Below are positions 54,450 to 63,267 of a DNA stretch of 64,000 nt, piece by piece. Made by a program: the position numbers and the translations under genes. Every line of letters begins with the position of its first letter. The stretch's first letter is position 1. The DNA lies in NCBI GenBank assembly GCA_947498935.1, contig CANMMM010000003.1, positions 1 to 64,000 of the forward strand, written 5' to 3'. A model generated the notes under the pieces. That model had not been told where the DNA came from, searched no databases, and worked only from the letters and a program-made list of their open reading frames with translations. Source of the DNA: an uncultured Aquimarina sp. (GTDB lineage: Bacteria > Bacteroidota > Bacteroidia > Flavobacteriales > Flavobacteriaceae).

Positions 54450-55685
54450 ATGATTGCAAAAAAACAGCTCATTGACCGATTTATCAGTTATGTAACTATC
54501 GACACCGAAAGTGATCCCAATAGCGATACCACACCTAGTACTGCTAAACAATGGGACCTAGCTCATAAGTTAGTCGAAGAACTCAAAGCCATCGGACTAG
54601 AAGAAGTAACTATTGATGAGCATGCTTATATCATGGCTACCCTACCAGCCAACGTAGATCACGAAGTACCGACCATCGGTTTTATAGCACATTTCGATAC
54701 GACACCCGATTATACAGGTGCGAATGTAAACCCACAAATCATAGAATCCTATGACGGAAAAGACATCGTACTCAATGAGGCTGAAAACATTGTACTATCG
54801 CCCTCGTATTTCGAAGATCTTAAACAATACAAAGGACAAACACTCATCACTACAGACGGCACCACCCTATTAGGAGCAGATGATAAAGCAGGTATCACAG
54901 AAATCGTAACAGCGATGGAATACCTCATCCAGCACCCAGAGATCAAACATGGACGCATACGCATCGGATTTACTCCTGACGAGGAAATAGGACGAGGCGC
55001 TCATAAATTCGATGTTGCCAAATTTGGTGCAGATTGGGCATATACCATGGACGGTAGCCAAATCGGCGAATTAGAGTACGAAAATTTTAATGCTGCTGGT
55101 GCAGTAGTAACGATTAGTGGAAAGAGCGTACACCCTGGATATGCAAAGGGCAAGATGATCAATAGCATGTATATCGCACAGGATTTTATCAATTCGCTAC
55201 CACGACTAGAAACTCCTGAGCATACCACAGGACGCGAAGGCTTTTTTCATCTACACCATATAGAAGGAACTGTAGAAGAAACCAAGCTACATTATATCAT
55301 CAGAGATCATGACAAGGAACATTTCGAAGCTAGAAAAGATGTCATGACCCAATTAGCCACCAATCTAAACACCCAACACCAAAAAGAAGTAGTGTCAGTC
55401 GCTGTAAAAGACCAATACTATAATATGCAAGAACACATAGCTCCAGTGATGCATATTGTAAACATTGCAGAAGAAGCCATGCAATCAATAGGCGTAACCC
55501 CTATCATCAAACCCATTCGAGGAGGTACCGATGGCGCACAATTAAGCTTTATGGGACTGCCATGTCCTAATATTTTTGCAGGAGGGCATAATTTCCACGG
55601 TAGATACGAATATGTACCCGTAGAAAGTATGATCAAAGCAGTAGAAGTCATTACCAAAATAGCCGAATTAACAGCATTACGCTAA
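54450..55685 (+). CDS. pepT: Peptidase T (tripeptide aminopeptidase)
   Basis: 411 residues, M20 family. It removes the N-terminal residue from tripeptides with two zinc ions in the cytoplasm. Metal ligands are visible: His81 and Asp83 in IAHFDTTPD, Asp144 in LGADDKAG, and Glu178/Glu179 in FTPDEEIG, plus the C-terminal [11 protein letters not shown]. It is divergent from pyrD with about 100 bases between starts. Nothing unusual. Confidence 0.96.
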   Translation: MIAKKQLIDRFISYVTIDTESDPNSDTTPSTAKQWDLAHKLVEELKAIGLEEVTIDEHAYIMATLPANVDHEVPTIGFIAHFDTTPDYTGANVNPQIIESYDGKDIVLNEAENIVLSPSYFEDLKQYKGQTLITTDGTTLLGADDKAGITEIVTAMEYLIQHPEIKHGRIRIGFTPDEEIGRGAHKFDVAKFGADWAYTMDGSQIGELEYENFNAAGAVVTISGKSVHPGYAKGKMINSMYIAQDFINSLPRLETPEHTTGREGFFHLHHIEGTVEETKLHYIIRDHDKEHFEARKDVMTQLATNLNTQHQKEVVSVAVKDQYYNMQEHIAPVMHIVNIAEEAMQSIGVTPIIKPIRGGTDGAQLSFMGLPCPNIFAGGHNFHGRYEYVPVESMIKAVEVITKIAELTALR

Positions 55686-55815
55686 AAAAGCACTTAATCG
55701 ACGTTATTACATCCTTATCGATTTCAACCCCTTTTTTTCATTAAAAAAGAAGCATTTTCTGTAGGAAATTATATTAAATTTATGTGTAACTATTTTAATC
55801 AATAAAACATAAATC

Positions 55816-56694
55816 ATGCAAACTACAGACAAAGTGGTAGATACAGCCGTATCAGCAACCTCAGAAGCAGGTGGAACTATTATGGATTCGCTAGGAGGAT
55901 TCTTTAACTCTATACAAGAGGGAGTCGGGCAATATGGACTCAAAATCGTAGGAGGAATCGTAGCCTTAATCATCGGGCTCTGGATTGTAAAAATGATCAT
56001 GAAAGCGATCAAAAAAGCGTTCGACAAGAGCAATATCGATAGCACACTAAAACCGTTTCTAGTCACTTTAGTAAACTTTTTGCTCAAAGTACTTTTATTC
56101 ATCTCCATAGCAGGAATTGTAGGGATACCTACAGCTACCTTTGCCGCCTTACTTGCTGCAGTAGGACTAGCCATTGGAGGAGCATTTAACGGATCGCTTG
56201 GACATATGGCTGCTGGAGTGATGCTACTGATCTTCAGACCTTTTAAAGTAGGAGATCTTATCGAAACAGGTGGTAAACTAGGATTCGTAAAAGAGATTTC
56301 GGTGTTCGTAACTATTTTAGAGACGTTTCAAAACAAAACAGAAATCATTCCTAATGGAGCCATCACAGCAGGAACCATCACCAATCTAACCACTATCGGA
56401 AACCTAAGGGTAGACATGCCATTTGGCATCCAATATGGTACTGATATCGAAAAAGCTAAACAAATCGTTATGGATGTAATGAAAGCAGACGCCAATGTAC
56501 TAGACACGCCTGCACCGAGAGTAGCCGTAAATAATTTAGGAGCTAATGGAGTAGAATTATTAGCCCTCCCCTACTCTACTTGCGAAACATACTGGGATGT
56601 ATACTGGGACACGCGTCAGAAAATCGTAGAAGCCCTAGGAAGCGCCGGATATGCTGCACCACTACCACAACGTATCGTAACGATGAAAAGCTAA
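55816..56694 (+). CDS. MscS-family small-conductance mechanosensitive channel
   Basis: 292 residues, inner membrane. Three transmembrane helices at about 40-65, 83-105 and 110-145, the last Gly/Ala-rich (FAALLAAVGLAIGGAFNGSLGHMAAG) as in the MscS pore helix, then the cytosolic beta and alpha/beta vestibule (FRPFKVGDLIETGG, VTILETFQNKTEIIPNGAI, VDMPFGIQYGTDIEKA). It opens on membrane tension and releases solutes. It is monocistronic with a strong terminator. Confidence 0.93.
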   Translation: MQTTDKVVDTAVSATSEAGGTIMDSLGGFFNSIQEGVGQYGLKIVGGIVALIIGLWIVKMIMKAIKKAFDKSNIDSTLKPFLVTLVNFLLKVLLFISIAGIVGIPTATFAALLAAVGLAIGGAFNGSLGHMAAGVMLLIFRPFKVGDLIETGGKLGFVKEISVFVTILETFQNKTEIIPNGAITAGTITNLTTIGNLRVDMPFGIQYGTDIEKAKQIVMDVMKADANVLDTPAPRVAVNNLGANGVELLALPYSTCETYWDVYWDTRQKIVEALGSAGYAAPLPQRIVTMKS

Positions 56695-56745
56695 ACATAC
56701 ACACACAATTTCGGGTTCGACTTTTATAGCCTGACCGAAACACTA

Positions 56746-56790
56746 CTGCTTATTGAGATACAGTATCATCTCGATAAGCAGTTTTTTTTT
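56746..56790 (+). terminator. Terminator of the MscS gene
   Basis: CTGCTTATTGAGAT pairs with ATCTCGATAAGCAG with one mismatch, then nine T. Confidence 0.9.
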
Positions 56791-56818
56791 ATAAATAGAC
56801 GGCGTACATACATCATTT

Positions 56819-56909
56819 GGGCGTTACCCACAAGGGGTCGGGCTATCCGCTACAATTCCTCGCTCCTCCTATCGTCGGGCTGTGGGATTTCCACTCCTAT
56901 CCCTAACGC
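56819..56909 (+). repeat. R-family element R9 (type B)
   Basis: Starts GGGCGTTACC and ends TATCCCTAACGC. Arm GCTC...GGGC pairs with one G-U; GTGG/CCAC hairpin is intact. It lies in the interval between convergent MscS and yajC genes. Confidence 0.9.
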
Positions 56910-57186
56910 AATATTCTATCTAGTTATTCACTCCTCCCTTTAATTTTAAAAAGCGATACCAACACACACTATCTTTTTAAATGCTTACCCTATTCTTTTT
57001 TACCATGTATACAATAGCACTCGACTAAAATCCTAAGACAATTAATAGCACAGCAACACTTTGATACAATTAAAAGCCAAACAATGATAATAATCACAGA
57101 AGTTATGACTCCAACAAGACAGTGTACTTTTCCTGATTACTTTATAACGTAAGTTAAACCACTTCTATAAAAACAATTTCACTTCA
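56910..57186. other. Intergenic, no gene
   Basis: AT-rich spacer; a G-family right half (TTAAACCACTTC) lies near 57152-57186. No coding frame that I can support. Confidence 0.4.
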
Positions 57187-57223
57187 TAAAAAAAAAGCTA
57201 CCAGTAAATACTGATAGCTTTTC
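57187..57223 (-). terminator. Terminator of the nusB-DUF1573-yajC operon
   Basis: AAAAGCTACCAGTA pairs with TACTGATAGCTTTT with one mismatch; the minus-strand T-run is eight or more. Confidence 0.85.
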
Positions 57224-57245
57224 TTATACTTGGTAGCAGTATAAA

Positions 57246-57545
57246 TTATTTTTTACTTTCGGCTGCTGGCGCATTTAATTTTTGGCTCATCTCTAGAGAC
57301 AATGCCGATTTATCAAATGTTAATTTTCCAGCACCTGTTTCGATAACAACTGCATTATTTTTTTCACTGAAATCAAAAATCTTACCGTGCAGCCCACTTT
57401 TGGTTACAATACGGTCTCCTTTTTTTAGATCTTCAGCGAATTTCTTTTCCTTTTTAGCTTTCTGCATTTGCGGACGTATCATAAAGAAATACATCACTGC
57501 AAATATCATCAGTATAAAAGGTAACTGTCCTACAAATCCTTCCAT
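57246..57545 (-). CDS. yajC: Preprotein translocase subunit YajC
   Basis: 99 residues. One N-terminal membrane helix (PFILMIFAVMYFFMIRPQ), then a small soluble domain (KKGDRIVTKSGLHGKIFD) that is the family hallmark. It assists the SecDF-YajC-YidC holo-translocon. It lies 7 bases after DUF1573 and is last in the nusB operon, as is usual in Bacteroidetes. Confidence 0.96.
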   Translation of the reverse strand: MEGFVGQLPFILMIFAVMYFFMIRPQMQKAKKEKKFAEDLKKGDRIVTKSGLHGKIFDFSEKNNAVVIETGAGKLTFDKSALSLEMSQKLNAPAAESKK

Positions 57546-57552
57546 AAAAATA

Positions 57553-58032
57553 TTACTCGCTTACAGGAGTTCCTTCAGCTGGCTTAGCCTTTGGCGTTAC
57601 CATCGCTTTAATTTTGATAACTTCTTTACCAGCTTCTGTGTTTGCAGTAATAGTTACTTGCTTGTTTTGAGCATTTGGCTTACCGTTAGAGTTAAATTTC
57701 ACTAACATTGTTCCAGTTGCACCAGGTGCTACTGGCTCTTTTGGCCACTCAGGCACTGTACATCCACAGCTTCCTTTAGCGTTTACAATTACTAATGGTG
57801 ATTTACCAGTGTTTGTAAATGAGAATGTGTGCTCTACTACATCACCTTCATTGATAGTACCAAAATCATGTTCTGTTTCGGCAAATGTCATTACAGGAAA
57901 ATCTGCATTCTTAGCGTCACGCTCTGCAGCTTCTGCTACATTCTCGTCGTTAACTTTTTTTGCTGCATCATCTTTACAAGACACAAAAGTCATCGCAAGT
58001 GCGCCAGCTAAAATTAAAATTCCTTTTTTCAT
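57553..58032 (-). CDS. DUF1573 lipoprotein
   Basis: 159 residues, leader with lipobox TFVSC (Cys19), acidic linker, then DUF1573 Ig-like domain at about 50-150: FAETEHDFGTINEGDVVEHTF, FTNTGKSPLVIVNAKGSCGCTVPEWP. The GSCGCT pair of Cys is conserved in the family. The function is unknown, probably an extracytoplasmic binding module. It sits between nusB and yajC. Confidence 0.93.
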   Translation of the reverse strand: MKKGILILAGALAMTFVSCKDDAAKKVNDENVAEAAERDAKNADFPVMTFAETEHDFGTINEGDVVEHTFSFTNTGKSPLVIVNAKGSCGCTVPEWPKEPVAPGATGTMLVKFNSNGKPNAQNKQVTITANTEAGKEVIKIKAMVTPKAKPAEGTPVSE

Positions 58033-58080
58033 TACTTGGGTTTTTAATTAATTTGGGTTAAAAATACTATTTTTTTTGAA

Positions 58081-59025
58081 CTACAAAAGTCCACGACCAA
58101 CTTTATTTAGTTTTCCGCTCTCTTGGTACTCTTTAGAAATTTTATCGAGAATACCATTGATAAATATACTACTCTTTGGGGTACTATATTCTTTTGCAAT
58201 CTCTAAATATTCGTTAATTGTCACCTTAATAGGAATCGAAGGAAACTTTTGGAACTCGCAAATCGCCATTTTTATGATCGCTTTATCCAATTCTGCAATA
58301 CGATCTTTATCCCAATTAGGTGTTTTTCCATCGATCTCCTTAGCATAGGTAGCGCCATTTAACGCTGTTTTTCTAAAAATATCTCTAGCAAACTGCTTAT
58401 CATCCATATCCTTATACAACCTAGGTAACGGCATCTCTTCATCATGCGTCACTTTTAGCTTGCGAATCATTTTTAGAATTGCAGTATTCATTAATGGCAG
58501 GTCGTCAATCCATGTAAGTCGCTGATCCTCTATATACTCATATAGCTTTTCATTAGGAGCAATAATTTCTTTAAAGATTTCTGCTACAAACTCTTTATCT
58601 TCTTTAAAATTGCTCTCTTTAGTACTCATGTAACGTGTATACAATTCACTTTCCTTAATTTCTTTCCACAGAATTTTCACATATTCATCATCTAAATGCC
58701 AACAATTCATATTCTTGTGCTCCATGGCTTCTTTTAGCTCTTTATTATTTGCCAAAAGCAATAACACTTCATTGTTTACAAATTTTTGATTAGGGTTTTT
58801 ATCCTCTACGGTAGCTAGATATTTTTTCTGGCTTTTCTCTAAGAAATCTGCTGCATATTGTCTTATTTCTACCAGAAGCTGGAGATTTATTAAAAACAAA
58901 TCATACATCTGTTCTATACTGAACATTAAAAACTTATCTTCCTTATCTAGGAGATCACTTTTAGTCTGCGCTATTGAATAGAGCGACTGCATTACTTTAA
59001 CTCGAATATGTCTTCTGGTTAGCAT
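58081..59025 (-). CDS. nusB: Transcription antitermination factor NusB (long form)
   Basis: 314 residues from the ATG beginning MLTRRHIRVKVMQSLYS, longer than the usual about 140 because a helical insertion precedes the second half; this long form is typical for Flavobacteriia. The classic parts are the N-terminal RRHIRVKVMQSLY and the C-terminal stretch WDKDRIAELDKAIIKMAICEF, IPIKVTINEYLEIAKEYSTPKSSIFINGILDKI. NusB binds boxA RNA with NusE for rRNA antitermination. It is the first gene in an operon with DUF1573 and yajC. Confidence 0.95.
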   Translation of the reverse strand: MLTRRHIRVKVMQSLYSIAQTKSDLLDKEDKFLMFSIEQMYDLFLINLQLLVEIRQYAADFLEKSQKKYLATVEDKNPNQKFVNNEVLLLLANNKELKEAMEHKNMNCWHLDDEYVKILWKEIKESELYTRYMSTKESNFKEDKEFVAEIFKEIIAPNEKLYEYIEDQRLTWIDDLPLMNTAILKMIRKLKVTHDEEMPLPRLYKDMDDKQFARDIFRKTALNGATYAKEIDGKTPNWDKDRIAELDKAIIKMAICEFQKFPSIPIKVTINEYLEIAKEYSTPKSSIFINGILDKISKEYQESGKLNKVGRGLL

Positions 59026-59116
59026 AGAATTACAAAGAACAATTATATTAAAAAAAGGCAAAAGTGTATACCACTTATGCCTTGCAAAAATACTACTATT
59101 TTTATTCTACCTTGTG

Positions 59117-59166
59117 CAGAGTTTTAAACTTTTTTTTCAATTTGCTATAAAAACTATTTTTTGCTC
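59117..59166. repeat. G-family repeat, partial
   Basis: GAGTTTTAAACTTTTTTTTC then TTTGCTATAAAAAC resembles the left half of the G family. It stands 15 bases from P3, giving a compound repeat. Confidence 0.55.
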
Positions 59167-59179
59167 GCTGTTTTTTAAT

Positions 59180-59338
59180 AAACGCATCTTGACTTTTTCT
59201 TTTGCCTAAAAAATGGCTGAAATTCACCTGTATCTCGTTACTTTTTTGTCCGTAGCGCTGCTATGAATTTCAAAAAGTGCCTTATCTAGTAAGATTCCCT
59301 CTCATTTTCGGTCAAAAACAAAAAGTCAAGATGCATTC
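59180..59338 (-). repeat. P-family repeat P3 (inverted orientation)
   Basis: Starts AACGCATCTTGAC and ends GTCAAGATGCATT. The middle is the reverse complement of P4 and contains CGTAGCGCTGCTATG. The third to fifth end bases differ from P2 and P4, but the change (CGCAT with ATGCA) is on both sides, so the ends remain partly complementary. Confidence 0.88.
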
Positions 59339-59410
59339 AATTTTCGAGTACTCAACCACAACCAATGCAATAAGAAAATACTGTATTTTGATAGCTAAAT
59401 CAAAGACACA

Positions 59411-60505
59411 TTACTTCTTTTGGTGGTTAGCGATTCTTTCTTCTGCAATACTTAATGCTGCTGCATGTGGCGTCATACCTGTAGCCTCAGCTTTGTACAA
59501 GATATCCATGGTAGTTTCATAGATATTTTCGGTCTTACTCATTACCTCACTTCTACCATACCCTGCAATCTCTGCATACACATTAATTAACCCTCCTGCA
59601 TTGATTAAAAAATCTGGAGCGTATATGATTTCTTTTTGCTGCAATTTGACCCCATGCACTTGCTCATCTGCCAATTGGTTATTAGCTGCTCCTGCAATGA
59701 TCTTTACCTGTAATTGATCGATTGTATGATCATTAACAGTAGCCCCTAATGCACAAGGCGCATAAATATCTGCTGGTGTAGCATAAAAATCACCCTCTCT
59801 ATGCACCAATACATTGTATTTTTGCTTCACTGCTTCCAGACGTTGCTCATTGACATCGCTAATCACTACCTCTGCTCCTTCTTGCACTACCAAATGCACT
59901 AATTCTTCTCCTACATGCCCTACCCCTTCTACAAGTATCTTTTTCCCTTCTAAATTAGGGCTTCCATACGTACATTTAGCCGCCGCTTTCATTCCCATAT
60001 ACACACCATATGCAGTAATAGGAGAAGGATTTCCTGCGCCTCCTTTAGACTCAGAGACTCCAGTAACATAAGGCGTCACCTCTCGTACAGTATCCATATC
60101 CGAAGTTTCCATTCCCACATCCTCGGCAGTATAATAAGTCCCTCCTAATGTATCGATAAAAGCGCCAAACCTACGCATTAACTCAGGCGTTTTCTCTGTT
60201 TGTGGATCCCCTATGATTACTGCCTTTCCGCCACCTAAGCGTAATCCAGTAATCGCTGCTTTATACGTCATCCCTCTAGACAGACGCAACACATCATTAA
60301 GTGCTTCCCCTTCAGAAGCGTAATTATACATTCGGGTACCCCCCAGAGCAGGTCCTAAAATTGTGTTATGCACCCCTATTATTGCCTTCAATCCCGTACC
60401 TTTGTCGTGACAAAAAACAATCTGTTCGTGATCATTAAAAGACAGCTGCCCAAATACAGGTGCTGCTTTTGCTAATTGATTTGCTGTTAATACTTCAGTT
60501 ATCAT
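59411..60505 (-). CDS. ldh: Leucine/Glu/Phe/Val dehydrogenase family protein
   Basis: 364 residues from the ATG beginning MITEVLTANQLA; a longer frame reaching 60568 is rejected. It oxidatively deaminates branched-chain L-amino acids with NAD+. Motifs: IGVHNTILGPALGGTRMYNY, catalytic Lys in GGGKAVIIGD, NAD-binding ILVEGVGHVGEELV, and AGAANNQL. The length and YNY...SEGEAL pattern fit leucine dehydrogenase. It could feed the HMG-CoA lyase step, although the genes are unlinked. Confidence 0.9.
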   Translation of the reverse strand: MITEVLTANQLAKAAPVFGQLSFNDHEQIVFCHDKGTGLKAIIGVHNTILGPALGGTRMYNYASEGEALNDVLRLSRGMTYKAAITGLRLGGGKAVIIGDPQTEKTPELMRRFGAFIDTLGGTYYTAEDVGMETSDMDTVREVTPYVTGVSESKGGAGNPSPITAYGVYMGMKAAAKCTYGSPNLEGKKILVEGVGHVGEELVHLVVQEGAEVVISDVNEQRLEAVKQKYNVLVHREGDFYATPADIYAPCALGATVNDHTIDQLQVKIIAGAANNQLADEQVHGVKLQQKEIIYAPDFLINAGGLINVYAEIAGYGRSEVMSKTENIYETTMDILYKAEATGMTPHAAALSIAEERIANHQKK

Positions 60506-60646
60506 TAGTGGAATTTTTAGCGTTACTAATTGAATTATACTCAAAAACTGAATGCTAAAATAACCCATTTTTACGAAAAAAATAATTTAAAGAGTCTTTT
60601 TTTGAAAATACTCTAAAAAAAACAAAAACTCATCAATATAGCTCTT

Positions 60647-62404
60647 ATGCATGCTTTACGTCATTTATACAAGTATTTTAAAGCTTACAAATACAGACTA
60701 CTAATTGGATTAGTCATAACAATTATCGCTAGGATATTTGCCGTAGCGATCCCTAAATTTGTAGGGGATTCTGTAGATGTAGTGGCACAATACCTAAACA
60801 ATGAGATCACAGACATCGAGACTGTTAAAACAGGATTAGTAACCAACATTTTGTTCATTATAGGATCGGTATTAATTGCTGCCTTCTTTACTTTTTTAAT
60901 GCGGCAGACCTTTATCGTTGTTTCTCGTTTTATAGAATTCGATCTCAAAAATGAAATTTTCCAACAGTATGAAGCACTATGCCTTAATTTTTACAAAAAC
61001 AATCGAACTGGAGATTTAATGAATCGCATTAGCGAAGATGTATCTAGAGTACGCATGTATTTAGGCCCTGCTATTATGTATAGCGTAAACACCATTACCA
61101 TGTTTGTGATCGTGATCGGATACATGATTAGCATCGCTCCCATGCTCACATTGTATACAATCGCTCCCTTACCTATTCTTTCTATTTCTATTTATAAACT
61201 AAGTGTAACTATCCATAAACGCAGCACCATCGTACAAGAATTTTTATCCAAGCTTACCACTTTTACACAAGAGTCTTTTAGTGGTATTGTAGTCATAAAA
61301 GCGTATGGTATAGAACCGCAGACACTTCATAATTTCGAAGAACTATCCAATACCAGCAAAGAAAAGAATATTGACTTAGCCAAAGTACAAGCCTTGTTCT
61401 TTCCCTTAATGATCCTATTGATTGGCGCTAGCAATCTACTAGTTATCTATATTGGCGGCACACAATTTATCAATGGCACGATACAAGATTTAGGGATCAT
61501 TGTAGAGTTCATCATCTTCGTAAACATGCTTACATGGCCAGTAGCTACTGTAGGATGGGTAACCTCTATTATACAACAAGCAGAAGCGTCACAAGCACGG
61601 ATCAACGAGTTTTTACGTCAAGAACCTACTGTTTCTAATACAGCCACACATCCCACTCCGATTAAAGGAACCGTTCGATTTGACAATGTATCATTTACAT
61701 ACCATGATACACAAATCACAGCACTCAAAAATATCAGTTTTGAAGTAACACCTGGAGAAACCATTGCCATCATTGGAAAAACTGGCGCTGGAAAATCCAC
61801 CTTATTAGAATTAGTAGGCAGGTTGTATGACTGCTCTAAGGGAACTGTTTTCATCGATAACACTCCTATTTCAGCACTACATCTTAGCGATGTAAGAAAC
61901 AGCATTGGCTATGTACCTCAAGATGCTTTTTTATTCAGTGAGTCTATCAAAAATAACATCAAATTCGGTAAAGAAGATGCCACAGATACCGAAGTACACA
62001 CTGCTGCAAAACAAACAGCTGTGCATGAGAATATTTGCAATTTTAAGGACGGATATGATACCGTATTAGGTGAACGAGGCATCACGCTCTCAGGAGGGCA
62101 AAAACAACGAGTATCCATTGCCAGAGCCATCATCAAAAATCCCTCAATACTACTGCTAGACGATTGTTTATCTGCGGTAGACACAGAAACAGAAGAGGAA
62201 ATTTTAACAAATTTACACCAAATTTCTAGCGATAAAACCACTTTTATCATCAGTCATCGCATCTCCACAATCAGAAATGCAAATAAAATCATCGTATTAG
62301 ACAACGGAAAAATAACCCAACAAGGTACTCATTATCAACTACTAAACACAGACGGATACTACAAAGAATTGTACATAAAACAGCTTTCGGAAAAAGAAAT
62401 TTGA
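60647..62404 (+). CDS. ABC exporter half-transporter (permease-ATPase fusion)
   Basis: 585 residues: six membrane helices over about 15-310, then a nucleotide-binding domain. Walker A GKTGAGKST near 379, Q-loop YVPQDAF, signature LSGGQKQR near 482, Walker B ILLLDDCLSAVD near 502-513 and switch His in ISHRIS. The residue after the Walker B Asp, normally the catalytic Glu, is Asp here (LLDDC), which may slow hydrolysis or mark a heterodimeric pair. The substrate is unknown; similar proteins export drugs, lipids or peptides. Confidence 0.92.
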   Translation: MHALRHLYKYFKAYKYRLLIGLVITIIARIFAVAIPKFVGDSVDVVAQYLNNEITDIETVKTGLVTNILFIIGSVLIAAFFTFLMRQTFIVVSRFIEFDLKNEIFQQYEALCLNFYKNNRTGDLMNRISEDVSRVRMYLGPAIMYSVNTITMFVIVIGYMISIAPMLTLYTIAPLPILSISIYKLSVTIHKRSTIVQEFLSKLTTFTQESFSGIVVIKAYGIEPQTLHNFEELSNTSKEKNIDLAKVQALFFPLMILLIGASNLLVIYIGGTQFINGTIQDLGIIVEFIIFVNMLTWPVATVGWVTSIIQQAEASQARINEFLRQEPTVSNTATHPTPIKGTVRFDNVSFTYHDTQITALKNISFEVTPGETIAIIGKTGAGKSTLLELVGRLYDCSKGTVFIDNTPISALHLSDVRNSIGYVPQDAFLFSESIKNNIKFGKEDATDTEVHTAAKQTAVHENICNFKDGYDTVLGERGITLSGGQKQRVSIARAIIKNPSILLLDDCLSAVDTETEEEILTNLHQISSDKTTFIISHRISTIRNANKIIVLDNGKITQQGTHYQLLNTDGYYKELYIKQLSEKEI

Positions 62405-62483
62405 TATTTTGTTGTGCAGTTAACAATTTTTTTTAGACTTTTGAAACTATCATAATAGACTAATTAATTAAGAAATACGGATT

Positions 62484-62882
62484 ATGAGCGATAATGAAAT
62501 GTTGGAGAAAGAGGAAATTTTCTCAAAAGTCTTAAGAGCAGGAAGAAGAACATATTTCTTTGATGTACGATCTACAAAAGCTGGGGATTACTACCTCACC
62601 ATCACAGAAAGTAAGAAATTCACAAACGATGACGGGTCTTTTCACTATAAGAAACATAAGATCTATTTATACAAAGAAGACTTCGTTGGATTCTCAGAAA
62701 TCTTACAAGAAATGACCAACTTCATCGTCAATGAAAAAGGAGAAGAAGTAATCAGTGAAAGACATCAAAAAGACTACCAGAAGTCTTACGAACAAGAATT
62801 AGTAACTGCTGATGCAGTGGTAGGAGAACCTGTAGCGGCCTCTACAGAAAGTTTTACAGACATTAATTTCGACGACATATAG
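62484..62882 (+). CDS. PUR-family nucleic-acid-binding protein (DUF3276)
   Basis: 132 residues, no leader. A PUR-alpha-like repeat at about 10-80 (EEIFSKVLRAGRRTYFFDVRST, DYYLTITESKKF, KIYLYKEDFVGFSEIL), then an acidic tail. The DUF3276 family binds single-stranded nucleic acid and is nearly universal in Bacteroidetes. It follows the ABC exporter by about 80 bases with its own terminator. Confidence 0.93.
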   Translation: MSDNEMLEKEEIFSKVLRAGRRTYFFDVRSTKAGDYYLTITESKKFTNDDGSFHYKKHKIYLYKEDFVGFSEILQEMTNFIVNEKGEEVISERHQKDYQKSYEQELVTADAVVGEPVAASTESFTDINFDDI

Positions 62883-62918
62883 CACACAAGCATTTTTGTC
62901 CTCTGTTATACAATACAT

Positions 62919-62948
62919 AAACCACTTCATCTATGGAGTGGTTTTTTT
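62919..62948 (+). terminator. Terminator of the PUR gene
   Basis: AAACCACTTCAT with CTATGGAGTGGTTT, followed by a T-run. The ACCACTTC stem resembles the ends of the G family, so a G end may have become a terminator. Confidence 0.8.
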
Positions 62949-63003
62949 GGCTTCTTAATTATAAATATTAGCAGTATCTTCATCCTCTAAAAATGTGAGC
63001 TTT

Positions 63004-63160
63004 GAACTCATCTTGACTTTTTGTTTTTGACCGAAAATGAGAAGAAATTTGACTGAATAAGGCACTTTTTGAAATTCATAGCAGCGCTACGGACAAAAAA
63101 GTAACGAGATACAGGTGAATTTCAGCCATTTTTAGGGAAGAGAAAAAGTCAAGATGAGTT
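63004..63160 (+). repeat. P-family repeat P4 (complete)
   Basis: GAACTCATCTTGACTTTTT at the left; AAAAAGTCAAGATGAGTT at the right (18-bp inverted ends). The middle has GACCGAAAATGAG, CATAGCAGCGCTACG and AGGTGAATTTCAGCC. It is the cleanest copy. Confidence 0.9.
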
Positions 63161-63267
63161 TTTTGCTAACTCCGAGCAAAAAACAGGAACATAACTATTT
63201 TTATAGCACAGCACCAAGATCAATAGTCAGTACCATTACATATGACAGCTAAAACAATATACAGTAC

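Noticed and set aside
1359-56909. CRISPR array built from the R elements
   Set aside because: Copies are kilobases apart, without regular spacing or spacers, and no cas genes are seen.
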